This document shows positions 34,074 to 43,714 of a stretch of 64,000 nucleotides of DNA, one piece after another. The notes below the pieces were generated by a model. That model had not been told where the DNA came from, made no database searches, and worked only from the letters and a program-made list of their open reading frames with translations. The first letter of the stretch is position 1. Each line of letters opens with the position of its first letter. The position numbers and the translations under genes are program-made. Origin of the DNA: Ruminococcus sp. (GTDB lineage Bacteria; Bacillota; Clostridia; Oscillospirales; Ruminococcaceae); NCBI RefSeq assembly GCF_024691275.1, contig NZ_JAILNU010000023.1, positions 1-64,000 on the forward strand, written 5' to 3'.

Positions 34074-35405
34074 ATGGACAAAAATGCGATCTACAAAATA
34101 AGCTACGGTCTTTTCGTTGTAACTGCCAATTGTGACGGCAGGGATAACGGCTGCATAACCAATACCCTTGCACAGGTCACTTCTTCGCCTAACAGAGTTA
34201 CGCTTACAGTTGCCAAAAGCAATCTTACCCATGATATGATAATGGCTACAGGAAGGTTCACGGCTTCCGTTATTGGTACTGATGCGGATTTTGAGCTTTT
34301 CAGGCACTTTGGCTTCCAGTCGGGGCGTGAAGTGAACAAGTTTGCGGAGTTTACTGAGTGCAAGCGCGCCGAAAACGGCACACTCATCATAACCAAAGGA
34401 ACGAATGCCTATATTTCGGGTATGGTATTCCATACTATCGACCTGGGCACACATACTCTCTTCATTGCTGATGTAACGGAAATGGAGATGCTCAGCGATA
34501 CTCCTTCGGCTACATATGAGTTCTATCAGAAAAATATCAAGCCAAAGCCACAGGCTGTGGGAACAGCATCTGACGGGCAAACTATCTGGAGATGTGTTAT
34601 ATGCGGCTATGAGTACGTTGGCGAGGAGCTCCCCGAGGGCTTTGAATGTCCTATATGCAAGCACGGTGCTGCTGATTTCGAGAAGGTAACGGGGGGAAGC
34701 GTCCCTGTGGGCAGGACTGCTGACGGTCAGATCATATGGAGATGTACGGTTTGCGGCTATGAGTATATCGGTGATGAGCTCCCCGATGATTTTGAATGTC
34801 CTATATGCAGCGTGGGCAAGGATCAGTTTGAACTGATAAACCGCGATGTTGAAGACGTGCCGAATGCTGTGAACAAGTACGCGGGCACAAAGACGGAAAA
34901 GAACCTGCTTGAGGCGTTTGCAGGCGAATCTCAGGCAAGAAATAAATATACCTACTATGCATCTGTTGCCAGAAAGAACGGCTATGAACAGATAGCGGCG
35001 CTGTTCCTTCAGACTGCCGAGAACGAAAAGGAACACGCGAAGCTCTGGTTCAAGGCTCTGGGCGGTATCGGTACGACCTCCGAGAATCTGCTCCATGCGG
35101 CTGAGGGCGAGAACTTCGAGTGGACGGATATGTATGAGAGAATGGCAAGAGAGGCTGAGGAAGAGGGCTTCTACAGTATCGCTGCTCAGTTCCGCGGTGT
35201 TGCGGCTATCGAAAAGCATCATGAGGAGCGCTACCGTGCACTGCTGCATAATGTCGAGGCGATGGAGGTCTTCAAAAAGAGCGGCGTAACTATGTGGGAG
35301 TGCCGCAACTGCGGTCATATCGTTATCGGTACGGAAGCTCCGCAGGTATGTCCCGTATGCCACCACCCGCAGAGCTATTTTGAGGTGCGCAGCGAAAATT
35401 ATTGA
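34074..35405 (+). CDS. Flavin reductase-rubredoxin-rubredoxin-rubrerythrin fusion
   Basis: A 443-residue, four-module redox protein. Residues 1-155 form an FMN-binding flavin reductase domain as in high-molecular-weight rubredoxin. Two rubredoxin modules follow (Cys174/177/192/195 and Cys224/227/242/245, near-identical repeats). Residues 268-400 are a rubrerythrin diiron four-helix bundle ([11 protein letters not shown] with Glu284; [11 protein letters not shown] with Glu318 and His321; IEKHHEERY). The C-terminal rubredoxin-like site has Cys410/413/426/429. NAD(P)H electrons could pass FMN, then rubredoxins, then the diiron site to reduce hydrogen peroxide in one chain. This is inferred from domains. 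It is a cytoplasmic oxidative-stress defence in an anaerobe. Confidence 0.93.
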   Translation: MDKNAIYKISYGLFVVTANCDGRDNGCITNTLAQVTSSPNRVTLTVAKSNLTHDMIMATGRFTASVIGTDADFELFRHFGFQSGREVNKFAEFTECKRAENGTLIITKGTNAYISGMVFHTIDLGTHTLFIADVTEMEMLSDTPSATYEFYQKNIKPKPQAVGTASDGQTIWRCVICGYEYVGEELPEGFECPICKHGAADFEKVTGGSVPVGRTADGQIIWRCTVCGYEYIGDELPDDFECPICSVGKDQFELINRDVEDVPNAVNKYAGTKTEKNLLEAFAGESQARNKYTYYASVARKNGYEQIAALFLQTAENEKEHAKLWFKALGGIGTTSENLLHAAEGENFEWTDMYERMAREAEEEGFYSIAAQFRGVAAIEKHHEERYRALLHNVEAMEVFKKSGVTMWECRNCGHIVIGTEAPQVCPVCHHPQSYFEVRSENY

Positions 35406-35458
35406 TATATCGGTCACCGACCTGCATAGGCTGATGCCGTAAAGGAGATAAATGTATT

Positions 35459-36211
35459 ATGATAGTATATTTTTCAGCTACGGGAAACAGTAAGTACGCA
35501 GCGGAAAGGATAGCTGCTGCCATAAATGACAGGGCTGTATCCATTGAGGACGACTGCTATGATATCGTTCTCGGAGATGGAGAATGTCTCGGTATAGTGA
35601 TGCCGACACACTTCTGGGCTCTGCCTGTTCCGATGAAGGATTATCTGCAAAAGATGAAGCTCCGCAGACAGGGAAGACACTATATATTTTCTGTATCGAC
35701 TTATGGCACGACGGCCGGATGCAGCGGCGAGGAGGCAAGACATCTCCTGAGAGACAATAATATAAGGCTGAGTGCGGCTTTTCAGATAAAAATGCCAGAT
35801 AACTGGACTGTTGCCTTTGACTTGTCCGACAAGGAAAAGGTCGCGGAGCAGAACAGAAAGGCTGAAAAGAATATCGACAGGGTCATCGCCATGATCCTTG
35901 ACAGAAAAAAGGGAAACTTTACTCATCTGAGAACACCTTATATGGTTTACCCTATTACTTCAAAGCTCTTTGACAAGGTAAGAGTAACGAAGAATCTCAC
36001 TGTTGAGGACAGTTGCATAGGCTGCGGACTTTGTGCGCAGAAATGTCCTGTCAGGGCGATAGAGATGCAGGACGGAAAGCCTGTATGGGTAAAGGAGCGC
36101 TGTGCGCTTTGCTTCCGATGCCTGCATCACTGTCCGAAGTTCGCAATACAGTTCGGAAAAGGTGCAACAAAGAAACACGGTCAGTACACAAATCCGAACG
36201 TTAAGATATGA
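35459..36211 (+). CDS. EFR1-type flavodoxin/ferredoxin fusion protein
   Basis: A 250-residue protein with an N-terminal flavodoxin-like domain (MIVYFSATGNSKYAAERIA phosphate loop; STYGTTAGCSGEEA) and a C-terminal 2[4Fe-4S] ferredoxin (CIGCGLCAQKCPVRAIEM and CALCFRCLHHCPKFAIQF). EFR1-family proteins shuttle electrons in anaerobes; partners are unknown. It starts about 50 bases after the rubrerythrin fusion, so the two may share a redox role. Its last bases overlap the TraX gene. Confidence 0.9.
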   Translation: MIVYFSATGNSKYAAERIAAAINDRAVSIEDDCYDIVLGDGECLGIVMPTHFWALPVPMKDYLQKMKLRRQGRHYIFSVSTYGTTAGCSGEEARHLLRDNNIRLSAAFQIKMPDNWTVAFDLSDKEKVAEQNRKAEKNIDRVIAMILDRKKGNFTHLRTPYMVYPITSKLFDKVRVTKNLTVEDSCIGCGLCAQKCPVRAIEMQDGKPVWVKERCALCFRCLHHCPKFAIQFGKGATKKHGQYTNPNVKI

Positions 36212-36972
36212 ATAAAGACAAACTGAAGATATTTGACCGCGATATGATGAAATGCCTTGCGCTGTTCATCATGTTCTGGGGACATCTTGCGGGGTGGGTC
36301 ACACTCTACAAGCACGGAGATATCAAAGCTTACTATTCACTGCCAATGTGGGAATACGTGCTGATATACACTTCTCTTTTCTGTCCGCCTGTGATGTTCT
36401 TTTTTGTGGCAGACGGCTACAAGTACACCCGTGACCGTAAGAAATACGCAAAGAGGCTTTTCGTATTCGCCTGTATAACACAGCCCCTCAACTGGCTGCT
36501 GATGCGCAAGATGTTCGGCTGGTGGAATTCAAACGTAATATTCACACTTTTTTTCGGATTGCTGGCAATAATGGCGTGGGAGAGCAGGTTCAAGCTCTGG
36601 CAGAGGATAGTTCTTATCATACTTTGCTGCGGAGCTACGGCACTTATACAGTCGGACTGGATCGTTTTCGGAGTGCTTTTCATACTGTTCCTGCATATTT
36701 TCCGTGATAAGCCGAAGCATCGGTTCATAGCTTACATGAGCCTTACGATGCTGTATTTTCTGCCGAATCTGTTCAGTCTGGGGAAAGTTCCCACAGACAG
36801 GCTGCTGATACAGATAGCAGTCATGATGCTGATGTTCGTGTTGGCGTATTTGTGCATGACAGTGTTCTACAACGGCAAGAAGGGAAAGTATCCGATTTTT
36901 GCAAAGTGGTTTTTCTACGGATTTTATCCGCTGCACTACCTGATAATATGGATAGTGGCAGTTAATTCTTAA
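36208..36972 (+). CDS. TraX-family membrane protein (acyltransferase-like)
   Basis: A 254-residue polytopic protein with about eight hydrophobic segments. The start IFDRDMMKCLALFIMFWGHLAGW and the end KWFFYGFYPLHYLIIWIVAV are the conserved ends of the TraX family, named after an F-plasmid pilin acetylase and related to membrane acyltransferases. It overlaps the ferredoxin gene by four bases (ATGA). No conjugation genes are nearby, so it probably acetylates an unknown surface molecule. Confidence 0.88.
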   Translation: MNKDKLKIFDRDMMKCLALFIMFWGHLAGWVTLYKHGDIKAYYSLPMWEYVLIYTSLFCPPVMFFFVADGYKYTRDRKKYAKRLFVFACITQPLNWLLMRKMFGWWNSNVIFTLFFGLLAIMAWESRFKLWQRIVLIILCCGATALIQSDWIVFGVLFILFLHIFRDKPKHRFIAYMSLTMLYFLPNLFSLGKVPTDRLLIQIAVMMLMFVLAYLCMTVFYNGKKGKYPIFAKWFFYGFYPLHYLIIWIVAVNS

Positions 36973-36984
36973 TAAAAACTGAAA

Positions 36985-37118
36985 GGCACTCATAAGCGGT
37001 GTACTCATATAGAAACTATACACGAAATTATCGTGGGAAACCTTTCTGAGGAAAGGTTTCCCCCAATATCTCACGTAAAAACTTCTGTATAAGTATCGTG
37101 CTTACGAGTGCCTTTTTT
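36985..37118. terminator. Intrinsic terminator whose loop holds the palindromic repeat
   Basis: GGCACTC (36985-36991) pairs with GAGTGCC (37106-37112), followed by six T on the plus strand, downstream of the TraX gene. The loop is the 112-bp element at 36993-37104. It can also act on the converging GH30 gene. Confidence 0.75.
36993..37104. repeat. Palindromic dispersed element, copy 2 (MITE-like)
   Basis: A 112-bp copy of the element at 30696-30806, with the shared arms TACTCATATAGAAACT and ACGTAAAAACTTCTGTATAA. The apical stem is a perfect 12-bp pair here (GGGAAACCTTTC / GAAAGGTTTCCC), while copy 1 has different bases that still pair. No open reading frame. Confidence 0.8.
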
Positions 37119-37173
37119 AGCCGTTAGCTATTGTTGGGCGGATATTATCCGCCCGCAATTTGCCGGTCAATGA

Positions 37174-39768
37174 TCAAATGCTGCTTGCTAACACGAGTTT
37201 TCTGAGAGCTATCATATCGAAAACATTTATGCTGCCGTCACCGTTGACATCGCCGTTCTCAGGAGCTGTCAGCTTTCCTGAACCGAGCAGATGCTTCTGA
37301 AGCATCACAAGGTCTGCAACAGATACTTCCTTGTCTCCGTTCACGTCGCCGAGTGCTGTGCCCTCTGTGCCGTAGACTGCTATCTCAGCCACATTGCAGA
37401 GGAAAACATCGTCAGTGCTGAGAGGACTTGTGGGAGCTCCCGTGGGGACTTCATAGCGTACATATCGCGCTTTTATGTTATCGAAATCGTCGGTGTAGTT
37501 CATCTTGAATAAAGGCTTGTTCTCGACAGTATAGATCTTCGTCCAGTTTTTACCGTCAAGTGAAACGCTGAAGTATCCGCCTATCATACGTGTTTCGTAG
37601 CCGCTTCTCGGACAGTATGCGATGTTGCCTATGGTGCATACCTTACCGAGGTCTAGCTGAACATATCCGCCCTCAAGTCCGTCGAAGAAAGTGCTGCTGC
37701 CGTCGTAAGCCTTTTCAAAGGTAGTATCGGCGTTGTCCTTCCACGAACGGCTGCCCTTGCCCGAAACTACTTCCAGCTTGTTGTATTTGGGACGCTGGCT
37801 CTGGCTGTGAGGAGTTCCGAAAAGCGCTATCTCGGCGATATTTGCGCAGTATGAGCTGTCTTTATTGTACTCGTTCTTAGGAGCGCCGGCAGGAACTTCA
37901 TAGCGGATATAACGTGCTGTTGTATCGCCTGAGAAAGAAGTAATGTAGTGCATACCCGAGGTGGGCTTACCGTTTACGGTATAGAGCGTTGACCAGTTCT
38001 GACCGTCGGTGGAGATAAGGAACTTTCCATCGACCATACGGTATTCGTAGCCGCTTCTGGGAGCGTATCCAAGAGCTGAGATGTCGTATTCTTCGTCAAG
38101 GTCAGCCTGTACCCAGCCGTCGGCAACACCGTCGAAGAATGTTCCTGTACTGCCGTCAAAAGCCTTGTGGTAAGAAGTGGAGGAGTCGCTCTTCCACGAA
38201 TCGGAGCCGCTGAGCTTAGCAGTGGAGAGGTCGATCTTGTCGGTAAGAGCTGTTCCGCCCTTAACGCCGTTGATTATGTAAGTGGTAACGGACTGCTTTG
38301 CAAGAGTTGCAGAAAGAGCGCCGCCTGAAACAGATATATTTCCAACGTCCTTCCAGTTCTCGGAATTGCTTGTTCGTATCACCTGAGCGCTTTTGCCCAC
38401 AGAACTGAAACCTGAAAGGTCGAATGTGAGCTGCTTGTCGGACGAGCCTTCATTTGTTGCAACGATAACCAGTCTGCCGCCCTTTTCGTCAAATGCGGCA
38501 ACGCAGTTGTTGCTGCACTTGAGCATGGTCATGCCGGGACGGATATAGCGTGAGAACTGTCCCATTGAGTAGTATTTCTTAGTAAGGATGATCTTGTTGT
38601 TGTCATGGTCGGCAACTGCAAGACCCCAGTAGCCGCCCTGAGTATTGACCATACCTTTGTCCTTGTTGCCGTTCATGCCGACAGACGAGATATGGTTGTC
38701 GATGACCTGCCAGAGTATCCATGCTGATGAATTAAGTTCGTTGAGGTCAACGGTTATTCGGTTTGCGAGCCAAAGACCTGCGCCCATTTCGCCTGCACTG
38801 TTGCCTGACACAGCACCGCCGTCAACTTCGCTCATCCAGAGGTTCCTGCCTGCGCTTACAGCTGTATTTTTCAGCTCTGCACGCTGACTTCCGCCGTATG
38901 TATGAGTGTCTATGCGACCTATGAGTGCCTTTGTATCGGCAGACATCTTGTTCCATGAGCTTATCTGCGTATCTATGACAGACTCGTCGTTGGCGCTGAT
39001 AATGATATCGTTCAGACCACGCTTTTTCAGTGACTTGGCAAGTTCCTGATAGATCTTGTCCATGGAAGCTCCCTGATCGAAGTGGCAGCCCTCCTGCTTG
39101 TTGCTGTAAGCTCCCCAGTAGTTGGTATAAGGCTCATTCATCGGGGTAATACTCTGAACGTGTATGCCCCATTCGTTTTCATAGTGAGCTGTTACCTCTG
39201 CGAGGTATTCGGCAAAGTCGGGATACTTGTCGTCGCGGAGATTATTCTTGCCCGAGTCGATAGCACCGGAGCTGCAACCGCTGTTGGTCATATAGTACGG
39301 GGGCGAGTTGGAGAACATCTCCACGATCATATCATCGCCTGCTGCCTTTATACATCTTCGGAGCACATTTCGCTGGTTGTAGTCGGCATTCCAGTCGTAT
39401 GTAACAATGCCGTTGTTATATTTTGTATAACCCGGCATATTTGAGTCGGTACGTGTTATATGAGTATGGGACGGATCGTCACCGCCGCCGATGTTGAAGC
39501 GGGCGATATTAAGTCCCAGACCGTCGGTGCTGAAAAAGGTGTCAGCAGCCTGCTGAGCGAGGGTATCGGAATAGCCCACGCGGTTAGCCCACCAGCAGAG
39601 TGAAGTGCCCCAACCCTCGAATTTTCCGCCGTTTATCTCGTATACATCATATGGCGATACCGTAACTATAGTTGCCGCGAAAGAGTCATCTTTCGGCATG
39701 ACGCTGAATACAGCGGCAAACACGGTGAGAGCAGCTGCTGCCGAGCATATACGTTTTAAAAGTTTCAT
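37174..39768 (-). CDS. Cellulosomal GH30 glycoside hydrolase with two discoidin-type domains and dockerin
   Basis: An 864-residue secreted enzyme starting at ATG 39768 with AAAAGGAG upstream. Signal peptide about 1-31. The GH30 catalytic (beta/alpha)8 barrel with side beta domain spans about 35-500; acid/base Glu212 lies in ITPMNEPY and nucleophile Glu314 in WMSEVDGG. GWGTSLCWWA near the start resembles subfamily 5, which includes endo-beta-1,6-galactanases (inference). Two F5/8 type C (discoidin/CBM32-like) domains follow (about 515-650 and 665-790, both with FFDG and YAPRSGYE-type motifs), then a dockerin (DVNGDKEVSVADLVMLQKHLLG, DVNGDGSINVFDMIALRKLVLA). It probably acts on arabinogalactan or another side-chain glycan. 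Confidence 0.9.
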   Translation of the reverse strand: MKLLKRICSAAAALTVFAAVFSVMPKDDSFAATIVTVSPYDVYEINGGKFEGWGTSLCWWANRVGYSDTLAQQAADTFFSTDGLGLNIARFNIGGGDDPSHTHITRTDSNMPGYTKYNNGIVTYDWNADYNQRNVLRRCIKAAGDDMIVEMFSNSPPYYMTNSGCSSGAIDSGKNNLRDDKYPDFAEYLAEVTAHYENEWGIHVQSITPMNEPYTNYWGAYSNKQEGCHFDQGASMDKIYQELAKSLKKRGLNDIIISANDESVIDTQISSWNKMSADTKALIGRIDTHTYGGSQRAELKNTAVSAGRNLWMSEVDGGAVSGNSAGEMGAGLWLANRITVDLNELNSSAWILWQVIDNHISSVGMNGNKDKGMVNTQGGYWGLAVADHDNNKIILTKKYYSMGQFSRYIRPGMTMLKCSNNCVAAFDEKGGRLVIVATNEGSSDKQLTFDLSGFSSVGKSAQVIRTSNSENWKDVGNISVSGGALSATLAKQSVTTYIINGVKGGTALTDKIDLSTAKLSGSDSWKSDSSTSYHKAFDGSTGTFFDGVADGWVQADLDEEYDISALGYAPRSGYEYRMVDGKFLISTDGQNWSTLYTVNGKPTSGMHYITSFSGDTTARYIRYEVPAGAPKNEYNKDSSYCANIAEIALFGTPHSQSQRPKYNKLEVVSGKGSRSWKDNADTTFEKAYDGSSTFFDGLEGGYVQLDLGKVCTIGNIAYCPRSGYETRMIGGYFSVSLDGKNWTKIYTVENKPLFKMNYTDDFDNIKARYVRYEVPTGAPTSPLSTDDVFLCNVAEIAVYGTEGTALGDVNGDKEVSVADLVMLQKHLLGSGKLTAPENGDVNGDGSINVFDMIALRKLVLASSI

Positions 39769-39810
39769 AGCAATTCTCCTTTTATAATATATTTGAGAGG
39801 TTTTTATTAT

Positions 39811-39839
39811 ATTATACAACGTGTTTTATAAGATGTAAA
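39811..39839 (-). promoter_or_regulatory. Sigma-A promoter of the GH30-dockerin gene
   Basis: On the minus strand TTTACA (39834-39839), 17 bp, TATAAT (39811-39816). Confidence 0.75.
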
Positions 39840-39932
39840 CATAAATTATGAGGAATATAGAAAAATAATGCAGCAATATTTTTTGACTTTGACATTTTGC
39901 CGTCGGAAAAAGTTGCGCGTTACTCCGCCGAT

Positions 39933-39961
39933 TTGCTTTATTATAGAGTTTATGATATAAT
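39933..39961 (+). promoter_or_regulatory. Sigma-A promoter of the second ABC exporter operon
   Basis: TTGCTT (39933-39938), 17 bp, TATAAT (39956-39961). Confidence 0.7.
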
Positions 39962-40009
39962 CATAATGCAAGATTAATTGCTGAAACTTTTACTATGGAA
40001 AGGATAATT

Positions 40010-40714
40010 ATGAGCGCTTACGTTGAATTTAAAAATGTTAAAAAGACATATAAGACGGGCGAGGTGGAGATACACGCCCTGACCGACGTAAATTTCGAGA
40101 TAAACAAGGGAGAGTTCTGCGTTATCGTGGGAGCTTCAGGAGCAGGCAAGACGACTATCCTCAATATTCTCGGCGGCATGGATACCCTCACTTCTGGCAG
40201 CGTATTCCTTGACGGCACGGAGATATCTGCTCTTAACAAGAAAAAGCTCACTGCGTACAGACGGTATGATGTGGGCTTCGTATTTCAGTTCTACAACCTT
40301 GTACAGAACCTGACAGCTCTTGAGAATGTGGAGCTTGCTGCACAGATATGCCGTGATCCTCTTGATGCGGAGACTGTACTGAAGCAGGTAGGGCTGTCCG
40401 AACGTACAAAGAATTTCCCTGCACAGCTTTCGGGCGGCGAGCAGCAGCGTGTAGCCATTGCCCGCGCCCTTGCAAAGAACCCGAAGCTTCTGCTCTGCGA
40501 TGAGCCTACAGGAGCTCTGGACTATGAAACTGGCAAGGCTGTACTCAGACTGCTTCAGGACACCTGCCGCAAGAACGGCATGACAGTGGTGGTCATAACA
40601 CATAACCAGGCGATAACTCCGATGGCTGACCGAATAATCACAGTCAGGAACGGAACGGTATCAAAGGTGAAAATGAACGACAATATCGTTGATATTGCAG
40701 ATATAGAGTGGTGA
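40010..40714 (+). CDS. ABC transporter ATP-binding protein (LolD/MacB type)
   Basis: A 234-residue ATPase with Walker [10 protein letters not shown] (residues 41-49), signature LSGGEQQR, Walker [13 protein letters not shown] and the switch ITHNQ. I set the start at 40010, preceded by AAGGAT; a 5-codon longer version starts at 39995. Four bases separate it from the permease it energises. Confidence 0.93.
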   Translation: MSAYVEFKNVKKTYKTGEVEIHALTDVNFEINKGEFCVIVGASGAGKTTILNILGGMDTLTSGSVFLDGTEISALNKKKLTAYRRYDVGFVFQFYNLVQNLTALENVELAAQICRDPLDAETVLKQVGLSERTKNFPAQLSGGEQQRVAIARALAKNPKLLLCDEPTGALDYETGKAVLRLLQDTCRKNGMTVVVITHNQAITPMADRIITVRNGTVSKVKMNDNIVDIADIEW

Positions 40715-40718
40715 CGCT

Positions 40719-43448
40719 ATGGGATTAGCTGTAAGAAAAACTGCGCTGCGTGAGATACGCGGCACATTCGGAAGATTTTTTGCCATAATGGCGATAATCG
40801 CACTTGGTGTCGGATTTTTCACCGGAGTAAGGATAACCACTCCTGCAATGGTGAACACTGTGAACAGCTTCTTCAGCGAGAAGCAGTTCTATGACTACAG
40901 GCTGCTGTCCACATTCGGCTGGAATGAGGAGGATATTGAGGACTTCCGCAGCCGTCCCGATGTGCGGTACGCAGAGGGAGCGTATTCCCTTGATGTTCTC
41001 ACTGAGGGCAACTACCAGTACGTACTGCGCACACATTCTCTCACGGAAAATGTAAACGGTTTAAGACTCATTGAGGGCAGAATGCCGCAGTTACCTGATG
41101 AATGCCTGTCGGACAGCAAAAAATTTGAGATCGGCAAGGTTTTCGTAGTCTCCGATGAGAACTCGGAAAGGGTGAAGAACGCTCTTCCGAACAGGAAGTA
41201 TACAGTGGTGGGAACAGTGGATTCTTCGCTGTATATCAACTTTGAGAGAGGCACGTCATCTGTCGGTAACGGTTCGGTCGATGCTTTTGTATATCTCCCG
41301 AAGGAAGCCTACGACCTTGATGTATATACGGAAGCATATGTCCGTTTCGATCAGGATCATACGATATATTCTGATGAGTACGATAATTATATGGACGGCA
41401 GGGAAGAACAGTGGAAGGAAATTGCACAGTCCCGTGCCGATATGAGGTTCGATGAGCTATACAGTGAAGCTGAGAGCAAGCTTGCGGACAGCAGGAACGA
41501 GTTCGAACAGAAGCGCAGCGACGGACAGCAGGAGCTGGACGATGCAAAGGTAGAGCTGGACAGCGCGGAAAATACCCTTGCCGAGCAGCTCGCTCAGCTG
41601 GAACAGATAAAAGATATCGCTCCGCAGCAGTATGCCGAGGGTATGGAGCAGTATAATGCGGCTTATGCCGATTATGAAAGCGGACTTGCGGAGTATGAGA
41701 GCTCCCGTGCTGACTTTGAGCAGCAGATCGCCGATGCCGAAAATGAGCTCAGCGACGGTGAGAAGCAGCTTGCGGATATGAAGCACCCCGATGTGTATAT
41801 CCTTGACAGGAACACCAACATCGGTTACGCCTGTTTTGAGAACGATTCCGAGATAGTTGCGCAGGTTGCGAGGGTATTCCCTGTATTCTTCATACTCGTT
41901 GCAGCTCTGGTATGCATGACGACCATGAGCCGCATGGTCGAGGAGCAGCGTACACAGATAGGAGTATTCAAGGCGCTTGGCTACTCGGGCAGAACTGTCA
42001 TGGGAAAGTTCATGTTCTATTCGGGATCGGCAGCTGTAACAGGCTGCATCATCGGCTTTGCGGGAGGAACGTATCTTTTCCCGAAGATAATATGGAAGAC
42101 CTACGTTCTCATGTATATCGACCTTGATATACCGTATATATTTGACAAGACGCTGGCGGTCATCGCACTGGCAGTATCGCTCCTGTGCTCTGTCGGTACA
42201 ACATGGCTGAGCTGCCGCATAGAGCTTTCTGAGACCGCTGCAAGTCTTATGCGTCCGAAAGCTCCGAAGGCGGGCAAAAGGGTATTCCTTGAGCGCGTCG
42301 GATTCATCTGGAAAAAGCTGAAATTCCTGCACAAGGTGTCGATAAGAAATATCTTCAGGTACAAAAAGCGTTTCTTTATGATGATACTCGGCATAGGCGG
42401 CTGTACGGCACTGCTGGTAACGGGCTTCGGTATAAAGGACTCCATCGCAGGCTTTGCAGACACACAGTACGGAGAGATACAGGTGGCTGATGCTTCGGTT
42501 TCACTGAGAAATACCGACAGCGGTATCCCGCAGGAGCTGACTGATGTTCTCGCAGATAATACTTCTGACTATAAGCTGCTTTATACGGGATCATGGGATC
42601 TTATCAGCGGCAAAAAAGTGAAAAGCGTGACTGTGAATGCAGCCGACAGCTTCGATGATATGGGCAGGTACTTTATATTCCGTGATATCAACGGGAATGA
42701 GCTGCCTGCGCCTGCTGAGGGAGAGGCTCTCGTAAGCCACAGTATATCCGAGCGCTACGGAATTAAAACAGGCGACACCATGAAGCTGCGCGACGAGGAT
42801 ATGCGCGAGCTTAATGTGAAGGTGTCGGGAGTGTTCGAGAATCACGTCTACGATGTTGTGTTCCTCGGCACACAGACCATGGAGCAGCAGCTCGGCGAGA
42901 GCGTTCCTGAAAACTACGCTTTTATTAATCTCCGCGAAGGCGCAGATGCCTATGCAGCGTCAGCGGATATCTCCAAAAACAGTAATGTTACGGCAGTTCT
43001 TGTGTTCAGTGATCTGAAGGTGCGTCTCGGAAAAATGATGAGCAGCCTTGATTATATCGTGCTGATAGTTATTATCTGCGCGGCAGCTCTTGCGTTTATC
43101 GTGCTGTATAATCTGACAAATATCAATATCACAGAACGTGTCCGTGAGATAGCGACCATAAAGGTACTGGGCTTTTTCAGGCGTGAGACATCTTCTTATG
43201 TCCTGCGGGAGAACGTAGCACTGACGGCTTTCGGCACAGCCTTTGGACTGGCGGCAGGAGTTATGCTGCACCGCTTCATTATGACTCAGATAAGAGTAGA
43301 CATGGTGGATTTCGGTGTCAGCATACTGCCGGCGAGCTTTCTTTGGAGCGTTGTTCTGACGTTTTTATTTAACTTTATTATAGATCTGTTCATGGAACTT
43401 AAATTAGACAAGATAAATATGGCTGAATCACTTAAATCAATTGAGTGA
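40719..43448 (+). CDS. FtsX-type ABC permease with extracytoplasmic coiled coil
   Basis: A 909-residue permease. TM1 at about 17-38 is followed by a large extracytoplasmic region including a long Ala/Glu/Gln-rich coiled coil (about 250-350). The first FtsX domain has three helices (about 385-500). A second extracytoplasmic domain (about 570-770) and a C-terminal FtsX domain (about 775-905) follow. The coiled coil suggests a periplasm-like stalk contacting an outside partner, as in MacB or FtsX-driven hydrolase activation. The transported substrate is unknown. Confidence 0.88.
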   Translation: MGLAVRKTALREIRGTFGRFFAIMAIIALGVGFFTGVRITTPAMVNTVNSFFSEKQFYDYRLLSTFGWNEEDIEDFRSRPDVRYAEGAYSLDVLTEGNYQYVLRTHSLTENVNGLRLIEGRMPQLPDECLSDSKKFEIGKVFVVSDENSERVKNALPNRKYTVVGTVDSSLYINFERGTSSVGNGSVDAFVYLPKEAYDLDVYTEAYVRFDQDHTIYSDEYDNYMDGREEQWKEIAQSRADMRFDELYSEAESKLADSRNEFEQKRSDGQQELDDAKVELDSAENTLAEQLAQLEQIKDIAPQQYAEGMEQYNAAYADYESGLAEYESSRADFEQQIADAENELSDGEKQLADMKHPDVYILDRNTNIGYACFENDSEIVAQVARVFPVFFILVAALVCMTTMSRMVEEQRTQIGVFKALGYSGRTVMGKFMFYSGSAAVTGCIIGFAGGTYLFPKIIWKTYVLMYIDLDIPYIFDKTLAVIALAVSLLCSVGTTWLSCRIELSETAASLMRPKAPKAGKRVFLERVGFIWKKLKFLHKVSIRNIFRYKKRFFMMILGIGGCTALLVTGFGIKDSIAGFADTQYGEIQVADASVSLRNTDSGIPQELTDVLADNTSDYKLLYTGSWDLISGKKVKSVTVNAADSFDDMGRYFIFRDINGNELPAPAEGEALVSHSISERYGIKTGDTMKLRDEDMRELNVKVSGVFENHVYDVVFLGTQTMEQQLGESVPENYAFINLREGADAYAASADISKNSNVTAVLVFSDLKVRLGKMMSSLDYIVLIVIICAAALAFIVLYNLTNINITERVREIATIKVLGFFRRETSSYVLRENVALTAFGTAFGLAAGVMLHRFIMTQIRVDMVDFGVSILPASFLWSVVLTFLFNFIIDLFMELKLDKINMAESLKSIE

Positions 43449-43573
43449 CGAGGCTGAAAATGCACTGCAAAAAGCTTAAATAAATACTTTTTAAAATTAA
43501 ATCAATAGGTATATTCACTTAATTTAATGGTTGAAATTCACTCTCCCTGCAATTGGCAGAAGAATATTTTGTA

Positions 43574-43640
43574 CAACACTTACGAATATAAGTGTTGATA
43601 GATGTTAAACATTGACTTTCTATCGTTGCTGTGATATAAT
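43574..43640 (+). promoter_or_regulatory. Promoter with upstream inverted repeat
   Basis: TTGACT (43612-43617), 17 bp, TATAAT (43635-43640) serves the LRR gene at 43715. Just upstream is a perfect 9-bp inverted repeat CAACACTTA (43574-43582) / TAAGTGTTG (43589-43597). It could be an operator; no T tract follows, so it is a poor terminator for the ABC operon. The rest of 43449-43573 shows nothing recognisable. Confidence 0.55.
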
Positions 43641-43714
43641 AATGTTGAACAAAATATTAAGAAAAAACGTTCGCTGTCAGATTCAATTATTGGTAGAAAA
43701 CAAGGAGTAATTAA

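Noticed and set aside
34068-35417. A 449-codon open frame on the minus strand
   Set aside because: It is antisense to the flavoprotein-rubrerythrin gene, whose domains are unmistakable. The antisense frame has no recognisable domain and no ribosome-binding site.
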